From Aquabacterium sp. OR-4 (GTDB lineage: Bacteria > Pseudomonadota > Gammaproteobacteria > Burkholderiales > Burkholderiaceae_C), in contig NZ_JAOCQD020000001.1 in the NCBI RefSeq assembly GCF_025290835.2, forward strand, positions 1 to 64,000: a stretch of DNA of 64,000 nt, read 5' to 3'. The notes under the pieces were generated by a model. It was not told the DNA's origin. It did not search any database and was given only the letters and a program-made list of their open reading frames with translations. Positions 1-10,113 of this stretch are shown one piece after another. Made by a program: the position numbers and the translations under genes. How positions within the stretch are numbered: the first letter of the stretch is position 1; each line of letters opens with the position of its first letter.

Positions 1-3000
1 GCCCGAGTAGGCCTGCGACTCGATGCCCGACAGGCTGGCGCTGAATGCTGCGCTTACTCCACCCGCGGTCTTGACCGTGATCGGGCCGAAGGCACCGTCG
101 CTCAGCGGCAGCGTGAGGAGTACTCGCTGGCCTGAACTGTAGACATCAGCGCCTGCGTTGATCGCAGCATCACTCACCAACGCACTGCCAAAGCGGTACT
201 CGCCAGCGCCTTCGGCAAAGCCGTAGCCGCTGAGCGTCACCTGAGCTGAATTGCTATCGCTGGCGACGCTTTCGATCTGCACGCCGGTGACCACCGGGAC
301 GATTTGCAGCGGGAAGCTGCCATCGGCCGGGAAGGCCTGCGTGCTGCCGACCTGTGAGAACACAGTCACGTCACCCGAGACCGCGTTCACGGGCACGACG
401 AAATAGGCGAGGCCGCGCGTTGCGTCGTAGCGGCGCACCGTCACGTCCTGCGTGGACGTGGCCGTGCTGCTGTCAGAGCCGACCACGAAGCGCATGCGTG
501 CCGTGCTGGGGTCGAAGCTGACCGGCACGCCGATTTCCTGCAGAGGATTGGCCGACGGGGCCACCGCGATTTCGGGCGCACCCTGGGCGGCCCGCACTTC
601 ACTGGCCGGCCTCACGACGAAGCTGCGTTGGATGGCAGCGCCCAGCGCATTGCCCACGCGGTCAGTCACGCGGGTGGGATCGATACGCAGGCGGTACTGT
701 CCCGGCGGCAAGTAGCCATCAGGCAGGATCGAAACCACTTGGCCCTGCGCACGGGTATCGATGCGCACCGTCATGGCGGTGTCGTCAGCCGTGTCGAACA
801 GGCCATCGGCACCGGCACGCACCAGGCTCACGGCTTGCGTGGTGAACAGATCACGGGCTATGGGTTCATTGAACGTGATGTCCACCGAACGCACGAAGAA
901 CAGGCTGGCGCCATCGGTCAGGCTGACGCTGCGCACCTCCGGCGCAAAGGTGTCGGGCACCACATTGACCGTCACCGTCTCCGACAAGCCCACATTGCCA
1001 CCGGTGTCGGTGGCCCGCACCTGCAGCGTCAACGTGTTGCCGGCCGCGGCGATGGTGGGCACTTGCGCGAGCAGGTCGTACGGGAAGCTCAGATCGGTGG
1101 CCACCACCTGGCCATTGGCCAGCAGCTCGACCGAGCGCAGTTGCACATCGTCGGACACCGTGGGCGTCACGCTCAGCGAACTGCCTTCCTGCACCTGGGT
1201 GCCGGCAGTGTCGGGATCTATGTCCGCACCGGTCAGGGCGATGGACACCACGGGCGCTTGGCCCTTGGTGTCGAAGCCCACGTAGTTGACCACCTGCAGG
1301 CCCGAGGAACCATCCGCCACGAAGGCCATGCCGTTGGCCAGCACCACGTCACGCGGGGCAGCCGGCAGGTTGATGCGGGTGAGGAAGCGGCCGGTGTCGG
1401 CGGGATCGGCCACGCTGGACACATCCAGCGCATAGACCGCCTCGCCACGCGGCCCCGTGAGCTGGCCAGCAGAGACCAGCAGGCCCGAGCCGTTTGCCAC
1501 TAGCGACTGGCCGGCCACGTTGGCCGCATCCACGCCGCTGAGCAGGCGCAGATTGGCCGCATCGGACACGTCCACGGTCAGGAAGCCCTGGCTGTTGGTG
1601 GACAGCGTGCCCACATAGGCCACGCCGCCGCCCACGAACAGCTTGCCGCCGCCGTTGTCCAGCGTGATGGCGCCTTGGGCCGCGAGCACGCCTTCGCGGA
1701 TGGACACGGCGCGCAGCACGCGGTTGGCGTCCATCACGTAGAGCATGTTGCCGTCCACGGCCATGTCGGTGATGCTGCCGCCACCGATCTGGCCGAGCAC
1801 CAGCTTCTGCAGCACCTCGCCGGTCTGCATGTTGATGGCGGAGATGCTGCTGCCATGCGCGGCATAGGCGATGCCGTCAACGGCCACCACGCGCTGCACC
1901 GACTCACCCAGCGACACCGTGGTGGTGCGCACCGGCGCGGCGGGTTGGGAGATGTCGATCAGATGCAGGCCAGCTTCAGAAGCGGCCACGGCGGCGAGAC
2001 CGCGCGAGGCATCGACGGCCACGTCCACGCTGTTGCCGGGCAGGGCCATCTGCGCCAGCAGCTTGGCTTCGGTGAACTTGGAGGTATCCAGCAGGGCCAG
2101 GCCGGAGGTGCCGGTGGCCACCAGGGCGGTGGCGCTGCTGTTGCCGGTAGCGACGACAGTCACGGCCTCGGCCGAACCTTGAAGCGCCGCTGCGGCGATC
2201 ACGCCGGTGGGCAGGTTCAGGCCACCCAGCGGATCCAGGCCCTGCTGGATCTCAAGAAGGTCGGAAATCCCATCGCGATCCGTATCGCCTACGCTGTCTC
2301 GGGTACCTACAACCAGTTCAGCAAGGTCAGATAGTCCATCCCCGTCCGCATCGAAGCCTCCGATGTGGGTCATTGGCAATGTTCGCGTAGCGTTCGCGCC
2401 GGACGCTGGCGAGGTTCGGTTCTCGACAAAGGTCTTGTTTGTGACCGGATCAAACAGGTAAAGATTGAACTCAGTGTCGGGTGGAAGAAACTGATCAAGC
2501 TTTTGCCCACGCTCCACAGTGCCTCGGAAGTCAGTCCCATTGCTGACTTGGTAGTAGTAGTAGATGTCCGAATCAGGCATCAAGGACAGTGCGCGGCTCG
2601 CCGTTGGTGCACTTCCATCTTGATTTACAGGAACCGCAGTACTGAATTCAGACGGCGATGCCAGACTCTCCAGCGCAGCAAGCATTGAAAGGTCGGCTGA
2701 AGTGCGCGAGCGATCAGTGGCATTGGCTGCCGGGACTAGTGTCTTTCTTATAGTCACGCTAGGCGCAATGCTGAAGCCCCATGAGACAGCCGCACGGGCG
2801 CCAGCAAATATGTCCCCGTGATAGTCGATTAGCGGGGTGAATGGAAGCGGCACTTCATATTCATCGACACCCCAGTCAGACAAATCGATCGTAGGCGGCC
2901 CCGCCAATCGGAAGGGTTCTTTTGGTTCCCACTCACTATGCTCTTTGAACCATTCGCCAATGTCGTAGGGGATGTTCTCTAGCCATCCGAAGTCGATGTC

Positions 3001-6000
3001 AGCCGAGACAGAAACCTCAATGTTCCCTGGGCGAAAGCGAATTTCTTCGAGTTCCAATTCAGCTTCTCCGCCGGTAAAGTCCATCTCCGCCTCGAAGCCG
3101 AACGCAGCACTCAATTCAGCCTCTACCTCGACACCAAAGAGCGTCAGAGTCAAGTTCTCTGGAACGAGGCTGCTCCAGATGTCGTTGTCGATCCGAGTCG
3201 TGTAGGTGTAGCTGAACGGCGCATTCGTGTTGTCGAATATGTCGTCGAAGTCAGTTGCAAAGTCGAACGCAAACGGCTGATCGACCTCCTCATCCTCATC
3301 CAGACCAAGAACAGCCCGAATGACTTCATCTGGAAGAGTCAGACCAACGGCAATGCTGAACTGCGGCGCCTCGATCGTGATGCCTGCGCCCAAGCTGATG
3401 GAAACCAAGTACTCCTCATCGTCATCGTCTTCATCGGGCGTACCGTCTCCATCGTCATCGTCATCGGTGACATCGGGAATGCCGTCACCGTCTAGATCTC
3501 CTGCCGGGGCATCCGGATCGGGCGTGGGGTCGTCAGTGCCCCCCGGCGGCGTCATCCCATGCCACCCCGGCGCCTTCACCCCTGATTCCGGATCCGACAC
3601 CACCGTCAGCCCGTCGGCCGACACCGTGCCGGTGCCGTTGATCACCAGCATGCCGGTGGTGTGGTCGAAGCTCAGGATGTTGAGCTTGCTGCCGGGCGCG
3701 GCATTGAACACGTTGGGGAACGTGATCTGCACCGGCTCGGCAAACGTGGCCACGCCGGGGGCCTGGATGGTGATGTCGAAGGTGTGCTGCAGCACGCCAG
3801 GCGGCAGCATGTCGCGCACCAGTTCGGGCGGCACGGTGGCGATGCCGATCTTGACGTCCGACAGCGCCTTGCCGTCTTCGCCAATGGCGCTGCCGGGGGC
3901 CACGGTCAGGGTCAGTGCGCTGCGCTCCTGCTCGGTGAGTGCCGGGGCGGCCTTGGGGTCGTCCACGGTGATCACCGTGGTCTGGGTGTTGCTGACGGTC
4001 TGCAGCGCGCTGGTGGCCACGCGCGGCAGGTAGACCTCGGTGCGGCCGGTGTTGGCCAGCCGCTCTTCCGCGCTGCCCATGCTGTCCATCAGCGTGTTGG
4101 TCACGCCGGGCTTCAGCGTGGCAGCCATCACCATCTCGGGCCAGAACACGCCGCTGGGCGCATTGGTGGCGGTGCGGCCGTCGATGGCCACCTTCACCTC
4201 GCCGGCGGGCAGGTTGGTGAGGGTGAAGTTGCCCTCGGCGTCGGTGTAGACGTAGCGGTCTTCCTGGCCCAGCATATACACCTTGGCATGGACGATCGGG
4301 TTCAGGAACAGGTCGTCGGCGGTGTGGATCACCCCATCGGGGCCGCGCCGCATGTCGTCGAAGGTCATGGGCTCCAGGTCGACGCCTGGGTCGACCACCT
4401 TGCCCTTGAGCGTGGTGCCGGCCACCACCGTGGTGCTCACGGTGGTGAAGCTCACGGCGGCCTGGCCACCGGCGCTGCCATTGCCGTCGGCATCCAGGAA
4501 GGCGCCGTCCGCGGCCGCGCGGATCTTGCTGCCGTCCACCGTGATGGTGATGCGCGAGCCGCCCGGCATCGGGTCATTGAAGAACAGCCAGGCGAAGGTG
4601 CCATCGGCCGCCGGCACGAGGGTGGTGGCCAGCCTGCTGCCATCGGGGCCGGTGGCGTAGAGGCTGCTGGCGTTGAGCGTGGCGGCGTTGACGGCGCGGC
4701 TGAAGGTGATGATGGGACGCTGGGTCACGCCCACGTCGCTGCTGCCGTCGCCGGGGGTGATGCTGACCAGCGTGAACGCGGCCAGCGTGTCCACCTTCAC
4801 GGTGCGGCTCAATGTGGCGGTGTTGCCTGCGGCGTCGCGGGCGCTCAGCACCACGGTGTGGTCGCCCACGGCCAGGCTGCCGAAGTCCAGGGCCGCATCG
4901 AAGCTGCCGCTGCTGGCATCGAAGATGAGCGTGTGCGCCGCACCGCCATCGAGGGTGTAGGACAGCTGTGTGAGCACGCCGCCATTGGGGTTGGCCGTGC
5001 CGCTGATGCGGCTGCCGGCGGCCAGCGTAGCGCCGTCGGCCAGGCTGGTGAGCTCGATGCTGGGGGCCTGGGTGTCCAGCGTGAAGCTGCGGCTGGTGGC
5101 CGCGCTGGTGTTGCCCGCGGCGTCGGTGGCGATGAGGGTGACGGTGTGCAGGCCATCGGCCGAGCCGTCAATGGCCAGTGCGGTGGTGATGCTGAAGCTG
5201 CCGTTGGTGCCCAGGGTCAGCGCTTGTTCGGCGCCACCGTCAATGCGGTAGCTGGCTTGGGCCACGCCCGATAGGTTGTCCAGCACCTGGCCGGTGAACG
5301 TGAGGTTGGCGTTGGTGGCGGTCGGGCTGGCCTGCAACACGATCGATGGTGCCTGCGTGTCCTGCGCCAGCGCGAACTTCTGCAGCACGGCTTGCGCCAC
5401 GTTCTGGCCCAAGGCCTTGCCGGCCTGGTTGGCGTATTCGAAGTGGATGCCGCCATACACGCGGCTGCGGCCGGCCTCTTCAGCGGCCTGGGTGAAGCTG
5501 CTGAAGCTGCGCGTCACGCCCGGCAGCGTGGCGCTGGTGGTGCTGAACGCGGTGTTGTCGCCGAACGCATTGCCCAGCACCGCCGCCGCGGCGGCGCTGA
5601 AGGTGGAGTGACCCGACACGTAGTCGGGGTGCGGCGGCGTGATCAGCAGGCTGCGCCAGTTGTCGTCGTCGGTGGTGGCCGCGTTGTTGTCCAACTCGGC
5701 ATCGTGGATGGCGGTTTCCGGGCGCCAGGCGCCGTAGAAGTACTTGGCATCCCAGCAGGCGATGGCGGCATCGGCCAGCGCCACATTGAGTTGGGCGAAC
5801 AGGCGCGCGTTGGCGCTCAGGCTGTTGCCCTTGGTCAGGGCCACCTGGCTGGCGATCTGGTTCCAGTGGCCGGGCGGCGTGGTGCTGCCCTTGCCATCGG
5901 CCCAGAAATGGGCCTGCTGGGTTTGGTCAGCCGTGCGGGTGCTGCTGGTGGCGCTGCCCAGGGACTTGATCTCGTTCAGTGCGGTGGCGTAGGCCGCGGA

Positions 6001-9000
6001 ATCCACGGTCGGTGGCGCAGACGGGCGGAACTCGCCGGGCGAGCTCAGCGCGAAGGGGGTCACGCTGGCCCAATGGGGGTTCTCTGCCACGTCGAAGATC
6101 GGGCCGGTGGGCCGCCACTGGCCCACGGCGGTGCTGCCGGCGTATTCGGTGAAGGCGTTCGAGCCATCGTTGGCACGGATGGCCAGCACTGCATCGGCTA
6201 CGCTCAGGCCGAGGGTGATGCCGGCGTCCTTGGCCGCGCCGTCGGCAATGCTGGCCAGGCTGCTGGCCAGTGCGGCGTCGAGCACGGTCTTTTGCGCCGG
6301 GTAGGTGAGGCTCAGGATGCGGTGCGCCGCCACGGCCACTGCCGCCTGGGCATTGACAGCGCCGCTCACGCTGCGCTGCACTAGGTAGGCCGGCGTGCCT
6401 TCGATGGCGGCCAGCGTGTCGTATTGCGCCAGGCTCACCAGCGCCAGGTTGCGCGTGGCCACCGGCGGATCAGTGACGTCCAGCTGGATGGCACGCAGGG
6501 CGATGTCGTTCCAGGTGAGCACCGCGTCGGTCTGGGTGGTTTCGACACGGGTGACGGTAAAGCTCAGGCCTTGGCTGTTGCCGGCCGCATCGGTGACGCT
6601 GAACTGCAGCAGGTTCTCGCCCACCGCCAGGGCCACGCCGGGCAGCTGGAAGCTGCCGTTGGCAGCGGCCACGGTGCTCAGGCCCTGCGCCGGCAGGCTG
6701 ACCACGGCACCGGCCTCGGCGCTGCCGCGCATCAGCGCCACGGCGGCTGCGGTCTGCGTGCCATCGGCATCCAGGCTGTCTGCGCTGGCCAGCGCGATGC
6801 TGGCCGCGGCAGGGGCCTGGCGGTCCAGCGTGAAGCTCAGCTGGGCGGTGGCCGAGGTGTTGCCCGCCGCATCACGCGCGGCAAGCTGCAGGGTGTGCAC
6901 GCCATCGGCCAGCGTGCCGCCGGCCAGGGTGTCGAGCTGGGCTGCGCCGAGCGTGAAGCTGCCGTCGGCACTCAGGCTGGCACTCACATCCACCCAGTCA
7001 GGGTTGGCGGCATCCCCCAGCGCGGCCAGCAGCACCGTGGCGCCGCGGTCGTCAATCACCTGCCCTTGCACGGCGGGAACGCGGGTGATGCGATCCGAGC
7101 CGGAGGCGCCGGTGTCCTGCTGCAGACGCAGCCCGCTCAGGGCCGGGGCGCTGGTGTCGGGCAGGTCGCTGGCGATGCGGGTGACGGTGATGGACCCCGT
7201 GCCGGTGTTGCCCGCCACGTCGGTGATGTCCACCGTCAGGGTGTTGGCGCCCAGCGCCAGCGGAACAGCCGCGAACACGAAGGCACCCTGGGCATCGGCC
7301 ACGCTCTGCGCGCTGCCAAGGCGCACCTGGGCACCCGCCTCGGTGCGGCCATGGATCGTGACGGTGCCTGCTTCGGTCTGCAGATCGCCCACGGGCGCCG
7401 TGTCAGAGGCTTCGGCCAGGCTCAGCGTGGCGATGGGCGCGGTGGTGTCGAGCGTGAAGCTGAGGCTGCTTTCAGTGCTGCGGTTGCCGGCGGCATCGGC
7501 CGTCTGCACGCGCAGGCTGTGGGCACCATCGCCCAGGCTGCCGCCCGCCAGGGCCTCGATCTGGCTGCGCGAGATGGTGACCACGCCCCCCTCGCCCAGG
7601 CTGCCGATCAGCTCGTTGAGCGTGGGGCCCTCGTCCACGGCGGCAAACACCTGTGTGACGCCGGTGTTGTCCGTGCTGTCGGCCAGCATGGCCACGAGGC
7701 GCGTGATGCGGTCGGTGGCCGATGCGCCGGTGTCGTCTTGCAGGCGCAGTGCCGACAGCGTGGGCGGCTGGGTGTCGGGCAGCGGCAGACGCTGCAAGCT
7801 GCGGCTGCTGGTCTGGCGATTGCCTGCCTTGTCCACCACATCAAGCTGCACGCTGGTGCTGCCCAGCGGCAAGGCCACGCCCGCCAGCCTGAAGCGGCCA
7901 TCGGCGTCAGCCGTGGTGCTCAAGCCCTGGGCCGTGAGCGCGATGCTCGCCCCGGGCTCGGTGCTGCCCAGCAGATCGACGGTAGCGGCATAGGTCTGGC
8001 CATCATCGTTGCCGATGGCATGGGCCGGATCAATGCCGAAGGTGGCCACCGGCGCGGTGGTGTCGAGCGTGAAGGCCACGCTGACGGCTTCGCTGAGCAG
8101 GCCGGCGGCGTCTTGTGCCTGCAGTTGCAACGCATGCGCGCCATCGGCCAGGGTGCCGCCGGCCAGCGTGTCGAGCTGCGCGCGGTCGAGCGTGAAGCTG
8201 CCGTCGGCGGCCAGCAGGTGGCTCAAGTCGATGGCCGGGCTGCCTGGCTGGCCGTCCAGCCTGGCCAGCAGGCGTGGCTGGCCCGCGTTGTCGGCCACGC
8301 GGCCGTGGACGGCAGGATCGCGGGTGATGCCATCGCTGGCCGAGGCACCGGTGTCGTGGGCCAGGCTGACTTCGATGCTGGGTGGTGTGGTGTCGGCGAT
8401 GGCCTCGCGCACCAGGGTCAGGCTGCCGCTGGTCACATTGCCGGCGGCGTCTTGCAGGCTGAGGTCGAAGCCGTTGCTGCCCAGCGCCAGCGCGATGCCG
8501 GCCAGGCTGAAGCGGCCGCTGGACGGCACCGTGAGCGTGGCCAGCGCGGCGCTCTCGCCCGCGCGGCGCAACGTCAACATGGCGCCGACTTCGGCCTCGC
8601 CCTCCAGCGCCACCAGGCTGGCCGTGGTGCGGCCGTCACCGAGGTCGCCGGTGTCGCTGGCTGCGGCCAGGCCAATGCGCAGCAGCATGGGCGCCAGGCG
8701 GTCAGGCGGTGTGCTGCGCAGCTGCGGCAGGCTGGCCGGGCTCACGGCCTGGCCCGCCACACGCACGCTGGACGGGAACTGCGGCGCCACCACGGTGGTG
8801 CTGCCGAGCAGCTGGCCGCCCACGATGAACTCCTGCACGCGCTGCAGCACGGTGCCCAGCTGACGGTCATTGCCGTCGCCCAGCACACCGTCCACGGGAT
8901 CCACGCTGACGAGGATCTGGCTGTCAGCCAGGCTGCCGGTGATTCGCACCCGTGCCAGCGTGCCGGCCTTGAAGCTGTCGGCGTTGGCGCCGCTGCCGCC

Positions 9001-10113
9001 CAGCGCGGCGTCGTCGCCCAGGTCGGCGCCCACCATCAGCCGCAGGTCGCGCGCATCACCCCCCACCTGCAGCAACTGCAGCGAGGCCACCGCCACCTGG
9101 CCCGAGGCCTGGCCGCGGGTGATCAGCTGCGTGAGCGGCTGGCTGACGTTGAGCCGCCAGTCGGCGCCCGTGCTGCCGGCGCTGATGGCATTGCCGCGGC
9201 CATGCACGCTCCACACGCCGCCCGCCAGGCTGCCGCCCACCTGAACCGTACCCAAGGTGAAACCCGTTGCCGCCCCTGACAACAACAGATCAGAGGTGCA
9301 GTCACCGGTGATGGCCAGCGACTTCAAGGCGGCAGCCTGAAGGCTGTTGCTTCCGGCCACTGTGCTGACCCAGGCGCCAGCCTTGACGGTCAAAGTGGCA
9401 GCTGGCGAGACGACGACCGCATCGGTCAATTCGCTGGCATTGATTGTGGTTTCGCCACCGCCAGCCACATTGATCGACGACCGCCGAACTTGCCCCAGGT
9501 TGAGGGTGCCCAGACTGCCGGCAAAGCTGGCATTGCCCGAGAGATCCGCTACGGCAAGGCTGAGCGTTCCAACATGGCTGTCGGCTCGAATGCCAGTGAG
9601 CGCGACACGGCCGCCATCAGCAGAAGCTATGGAGACCTCAGTGGCGGCAGTTGTCGATTGGAGCTCAAGCAGATACCCATTGGCCTGGATCACCAACCTC
9701 GCGCTGCCTGGTCCGCTGAGCGTGACTATTGGCTCCGCACTTGCCGCCAACGCGTGCATGGTGGTCACCCCATTCGGGTTCACCTCGGGGGCTGCCTCTA
9801 TCGGATCGATGTTGCGATAGGCGGCGACGCCTGCGAAATCGGTGGGCGAAAGATCCGCCGACAACAGCAGCCGCGGCTCTAGCGACTCAATACGGTAGGA
9901 GCGACCAGCCACTCGTTCTTCAGCTGCCGCATGACGCTTTGCCCGCCGCTCGATTCGCCAATCTCGGATTTGAGACCAAAGGTCTTCCAACCAACCTAGC
10001 CAGAAGCGTCGGGCTCGCCCTACCAGCGCCAGCAGCAATGCACTGGGCTTGGCCGGATTGGCACCAAACCGTCCAAACGCAGTACTTTCACCACGGTTCT
10101 GATGTCCGCCCAT
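1..10113 (-). CDS. Giant LEPR-XLL surface/secreted protein with Ig-like repeats and a vanadium-haloperoxidase-like domain (3' end outside window)
   Basis: One open frame of at least 3371 codons runs off the left edge. The start is ATG 10111-10113, preceded by GGGAGAAG. A basic N terminus leads to LEPRLLLS (residues 78-85), the LEPR-XLL motif of very large envelope proteins. Then follow: beta-rich region (about 90-420); Ig-like units (about 430-1190) with FTLDTTAP and DTGASxSDxITR signatures; a haloperoxidase/PAP2-like domain (about 1200-1570); further Ig-like and carboxypeptidase-regulatory-like parts (1590-2180); an Asp-rich stretch (about 2195-2235); an unassigned lower-GC region (2240-2570); TSP3-like Asp/Gly repeats (about 2575-2640); an LVIVD/propeller-like part (2640-2960); and Ig/IPT-like domains to the edge. 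The haloperoxidase part shows K-x6-RP (K1457), SGH (H1502) and SRxxxGxH (H1557), the full vanadate/phosphate-binding set. Export route and C-terminal anchor are not visible. Domain borders are read by eye. Confidence 0.9.
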   Translation of the reverse strand, partial: MGGHQNRGESTAFGRFGANPAKPSALLLALVGRARRFWLGWLEDLWSQIRDWRIERRAKRHAAAEERVAGRSYRIESLEPRLLLSADLSPTDFAGVAAYRNIDPIEAAPEVNPNGVTTMHALAASAEPIVTLSGPGSARLVIQANGYLLELQSTTAATEVSIASADGGRVALTGIRADSHVGTLSLAVADLSGNASFAGSLGTLNLGQVRRSSINVAGGGETTINASELTDAVVVSPAATLTVKAGAWVSTVAGSNSLQAAALKSLAITGDCTSDLLLSGAATGFTLGTVQVGGSLAGGVWSVHGRGNAISAGSTGADWRLNVSQPLTQLITRGQASGQVAVASLQLLQVGGDARDLRLMVGADLGDDAALGGSGANADSFKAGTLARVRITGSLADSQILVSVDPVDGVLGDGNDRQLGTVLQRVQEFIVGGQLLGSTTVVAPQFPSSVRVAGQAVSPASLPQLRSTPPDRLAPMLLRIGLAAASDTGDLGDGRTTASLVALEGEAEVGAMLTLRRAGESAALATLTVPSSGRFSLAGIALALGSNGFDLSLQDAAGNVTSGSLTLVREAIADTTPPSIEVSLAHDTGASASDGITRDPAVHGRVADNAGQPRLLARLDGQPGSPAIDLSHLLAADGSFTLDRAQLDTLAGGTLADGAHALQLQAQDAAGLLSEAVSVAFTLDTTAPVATFGIDPAHAIGNDDGQTYAATVDLLGSTEPGASIALTAQGLSTTADADGRFRLAGVALPLGSTSVQLDVVDKAGNRQTSSRSLQRLPLPDTQPPTLSALRLQDDTGASATDRITRLVAMLADSTDNTGVTQVFAAVDEGPTLNELIGSLGEGGVVTISRSQIEALAGGSLGDGAHSLRVQTADAAGNRSTESSLSFTLDTTAPIATLSLAEASDTAPVGDLQTEAGTVTIHGRTEAGAQVRLGSAQSVADAQGAFVFAAVPLALGANTLTVDITDVAGNTGTGSITVTRIASDLPDTSAPALSGLRLQQDTGASGSDRITRVPAVQGQVIDDRGATVLLAALGDAANPDWVDVSASLSADGSFTLGAAQLDTLAGGTLADGVHTLQLAARDAAGNTSATAQLSFTLDRQAPAAASIALASADSLDADGTQTAAAVALMRGSAEAGAVVSLPAQGLSTVAAANGSFQLPGVALAVGENLLQFSVTDAAGNSQGLSFTVTRVETTQTDAVLTWNDIALRAIQLDVTDPPVATRNLALVSLAQYDTLAAIEGTPAYLVQRSVSGAVNAQAAVAVAAHRILSLTYPAQKTVLDAALASSLASIADGAAKDAGITLGLSVADAVLAIRANDGSNAFTEYAGSTAVGQWRPTGPIFDVAENPHWASVTPFALSSPGEFRPSAPPTVDSAAYATALNEIKSLGSATSSTRTADQTQQAHFWADGKGSTTPPGHWNQIASQVALTKGNSLSANARLFAQLNVALADAAIACWDAKYFYGAWRPETAIHDAELDNNAATTDDDNWRSLLITPPHPDYVSGHSTFSAAAAAVLGNAFGDNTAFSTTSATLPGVTRSFSSFTQAAEEAGRSRVYGGIHFEYANQAGKALGQNVAQAVLQKFALAQDTQAPSIVLQASPTATNANLTFTGQVLDNLSGVAQASYRIDGGAEQALTLGTNGSFSITTALAIDGSADGLHTVTLIATDAAGNTSAATSRSFTLDTQAPSIELTSLADGATLAAGSRISGTANPNGGVLTQLSYTLDGGAAHTLIFDASSGSFDAALDFGSLAVGDHTVVLSARDAAGNTATLSRTVKVDTLAAFTLVSITPGDGSSDVGVTQRPIITFSRAVNAATLNASSLYATGPDGSRLATTLVPAADGTFAWLFFNDPMPGGSRITITVDGSKIRAAADGAFLDADGNGSAGGQAAVSFTTVSTTVVAGTTLKGKVVDPGVDLEPMTFDDMRRGPDGVIHTADDLFLNPIVHAKVYMLGQEDRYVYTDAEGNFTLTNLPAGEVKVAIDGRTATNAPSGVFWPEMVMAATLKPGVTNTLMDSMGSAEERLANTGRTEVYLPRVATSALQTVSNTQTTVITVDDPKAAPALTEQERSALTLTVAPGSAIGEDGKALSDVKIGIATVPPELVRDMLPPGVLQHTFDITIQAPGVATFAEPVQITFPNVFNAAPGSKLNILSFDHTTGMLVINGTGTVSADGLTVVSDPESGVKAPGWHGMTPPGGTDDPTPDPDAPAGDLDGDGIPDVTDDDDDGDGTPDEDDDDEEYLVSISLGAGITIEAPQFSIAVGLTLPDEVIRAVLGLDEDEEVDQPFAFDFATDFDDIFDNTNAPFSYTYTTRIDNDIWSSLVPENLTLTLFGVEVEAELSAAFGFEAEMDFTGGEAELELEEIRFRPGNIEVSVSADIDFGWLENIPYDIGEWFKEHSEWEPKEPFRLAGPPTIDLSDWGVDEYEVPLPFTPLIDYHGDIFAGARAAVSWGFSIAPSVTIRKTLVPAANATDRSRTSADLSMLAALESLASPSEFSTAVPVNQDGSAPTASRALSLMPDSDIYYYYQVSNGTDFRGTVERGQKLDQFLPPDTEFNLYLFDPVTNKTFVENRTSPASGANATRTLPMTHIGGFDADGDGLSDLAELVVGTRDSVGDTDRDGISDLLEIQQGLDPLGGLNLPTGVIAAAALQGSAEAVTVVATGNSSATALVATGTSGLALLDTSKFTEAKLLAQMALPGNSVDVAVDASRGLAAVAASEAGLHLIDISQPAAPVRTTTVSLGESVQRVVAVDGIAYAAHGSSISAINMQTGEVLQKLVLGQIGGGSITDMAVDGNMLYVMDANRVLRAVSIREGVLAAQGAITLDNGGGKLFVGGGVAYVGTLSTNSQGFLTVDVSDAANLRLLSGVDAANVAGQSLVANGSGLLVSAGQLTGPRGEAVYALDVSSVADPADTGRFLTRINLPAAPRDVVLANGMAFVADGSSGLQVVNYVGFDTKGQAPVVSIALTGADIDPDTAGTQVQEGSSLSVTPTVSDDVQLRSVELLANGQVVATDLSFPYDLLAQVPTIAAAGNTLTLQVRATDTGGNVGLSETVTVNVVPDTFAPEVRSVSLTDGASLFFVRSVDITFNEPIARDLFTTQAVSLVRAGADGLFDTADDTAMTVRIDTRAQGQVVSILPDGYLPPGQYRLRIDPTRVTDRVGNALGAAIQRSFVVRPASEVRAAQGAPEIAVAPSANPLQEIGVPVSFDPSTARMRFVVGSDSSTATSTQDVTVRRYDATRGLAYFVVPVNAVSGDVTVFSQVGSTQAFPADGSFPLQIVPVVTGVQIESVASDSNSAQVTLSGYGFAEGAGEYRFGSALVSDAAINAGADVYSSGQRVLLTLPLSDGAFGPITVKTAGGVSAAFSASLSGIESQAYSG

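Noticed and set aside
452..9882. Many long plus-strand frames, the longest 6424-9279 (951 codons)
   Set aside because: They are in register with the giant minus-strand gene, whose translation has clear domains. The plus products are His/Gly/Gln/Arg-rich low-complexity sequence typical of the complement of GC-rich codons.
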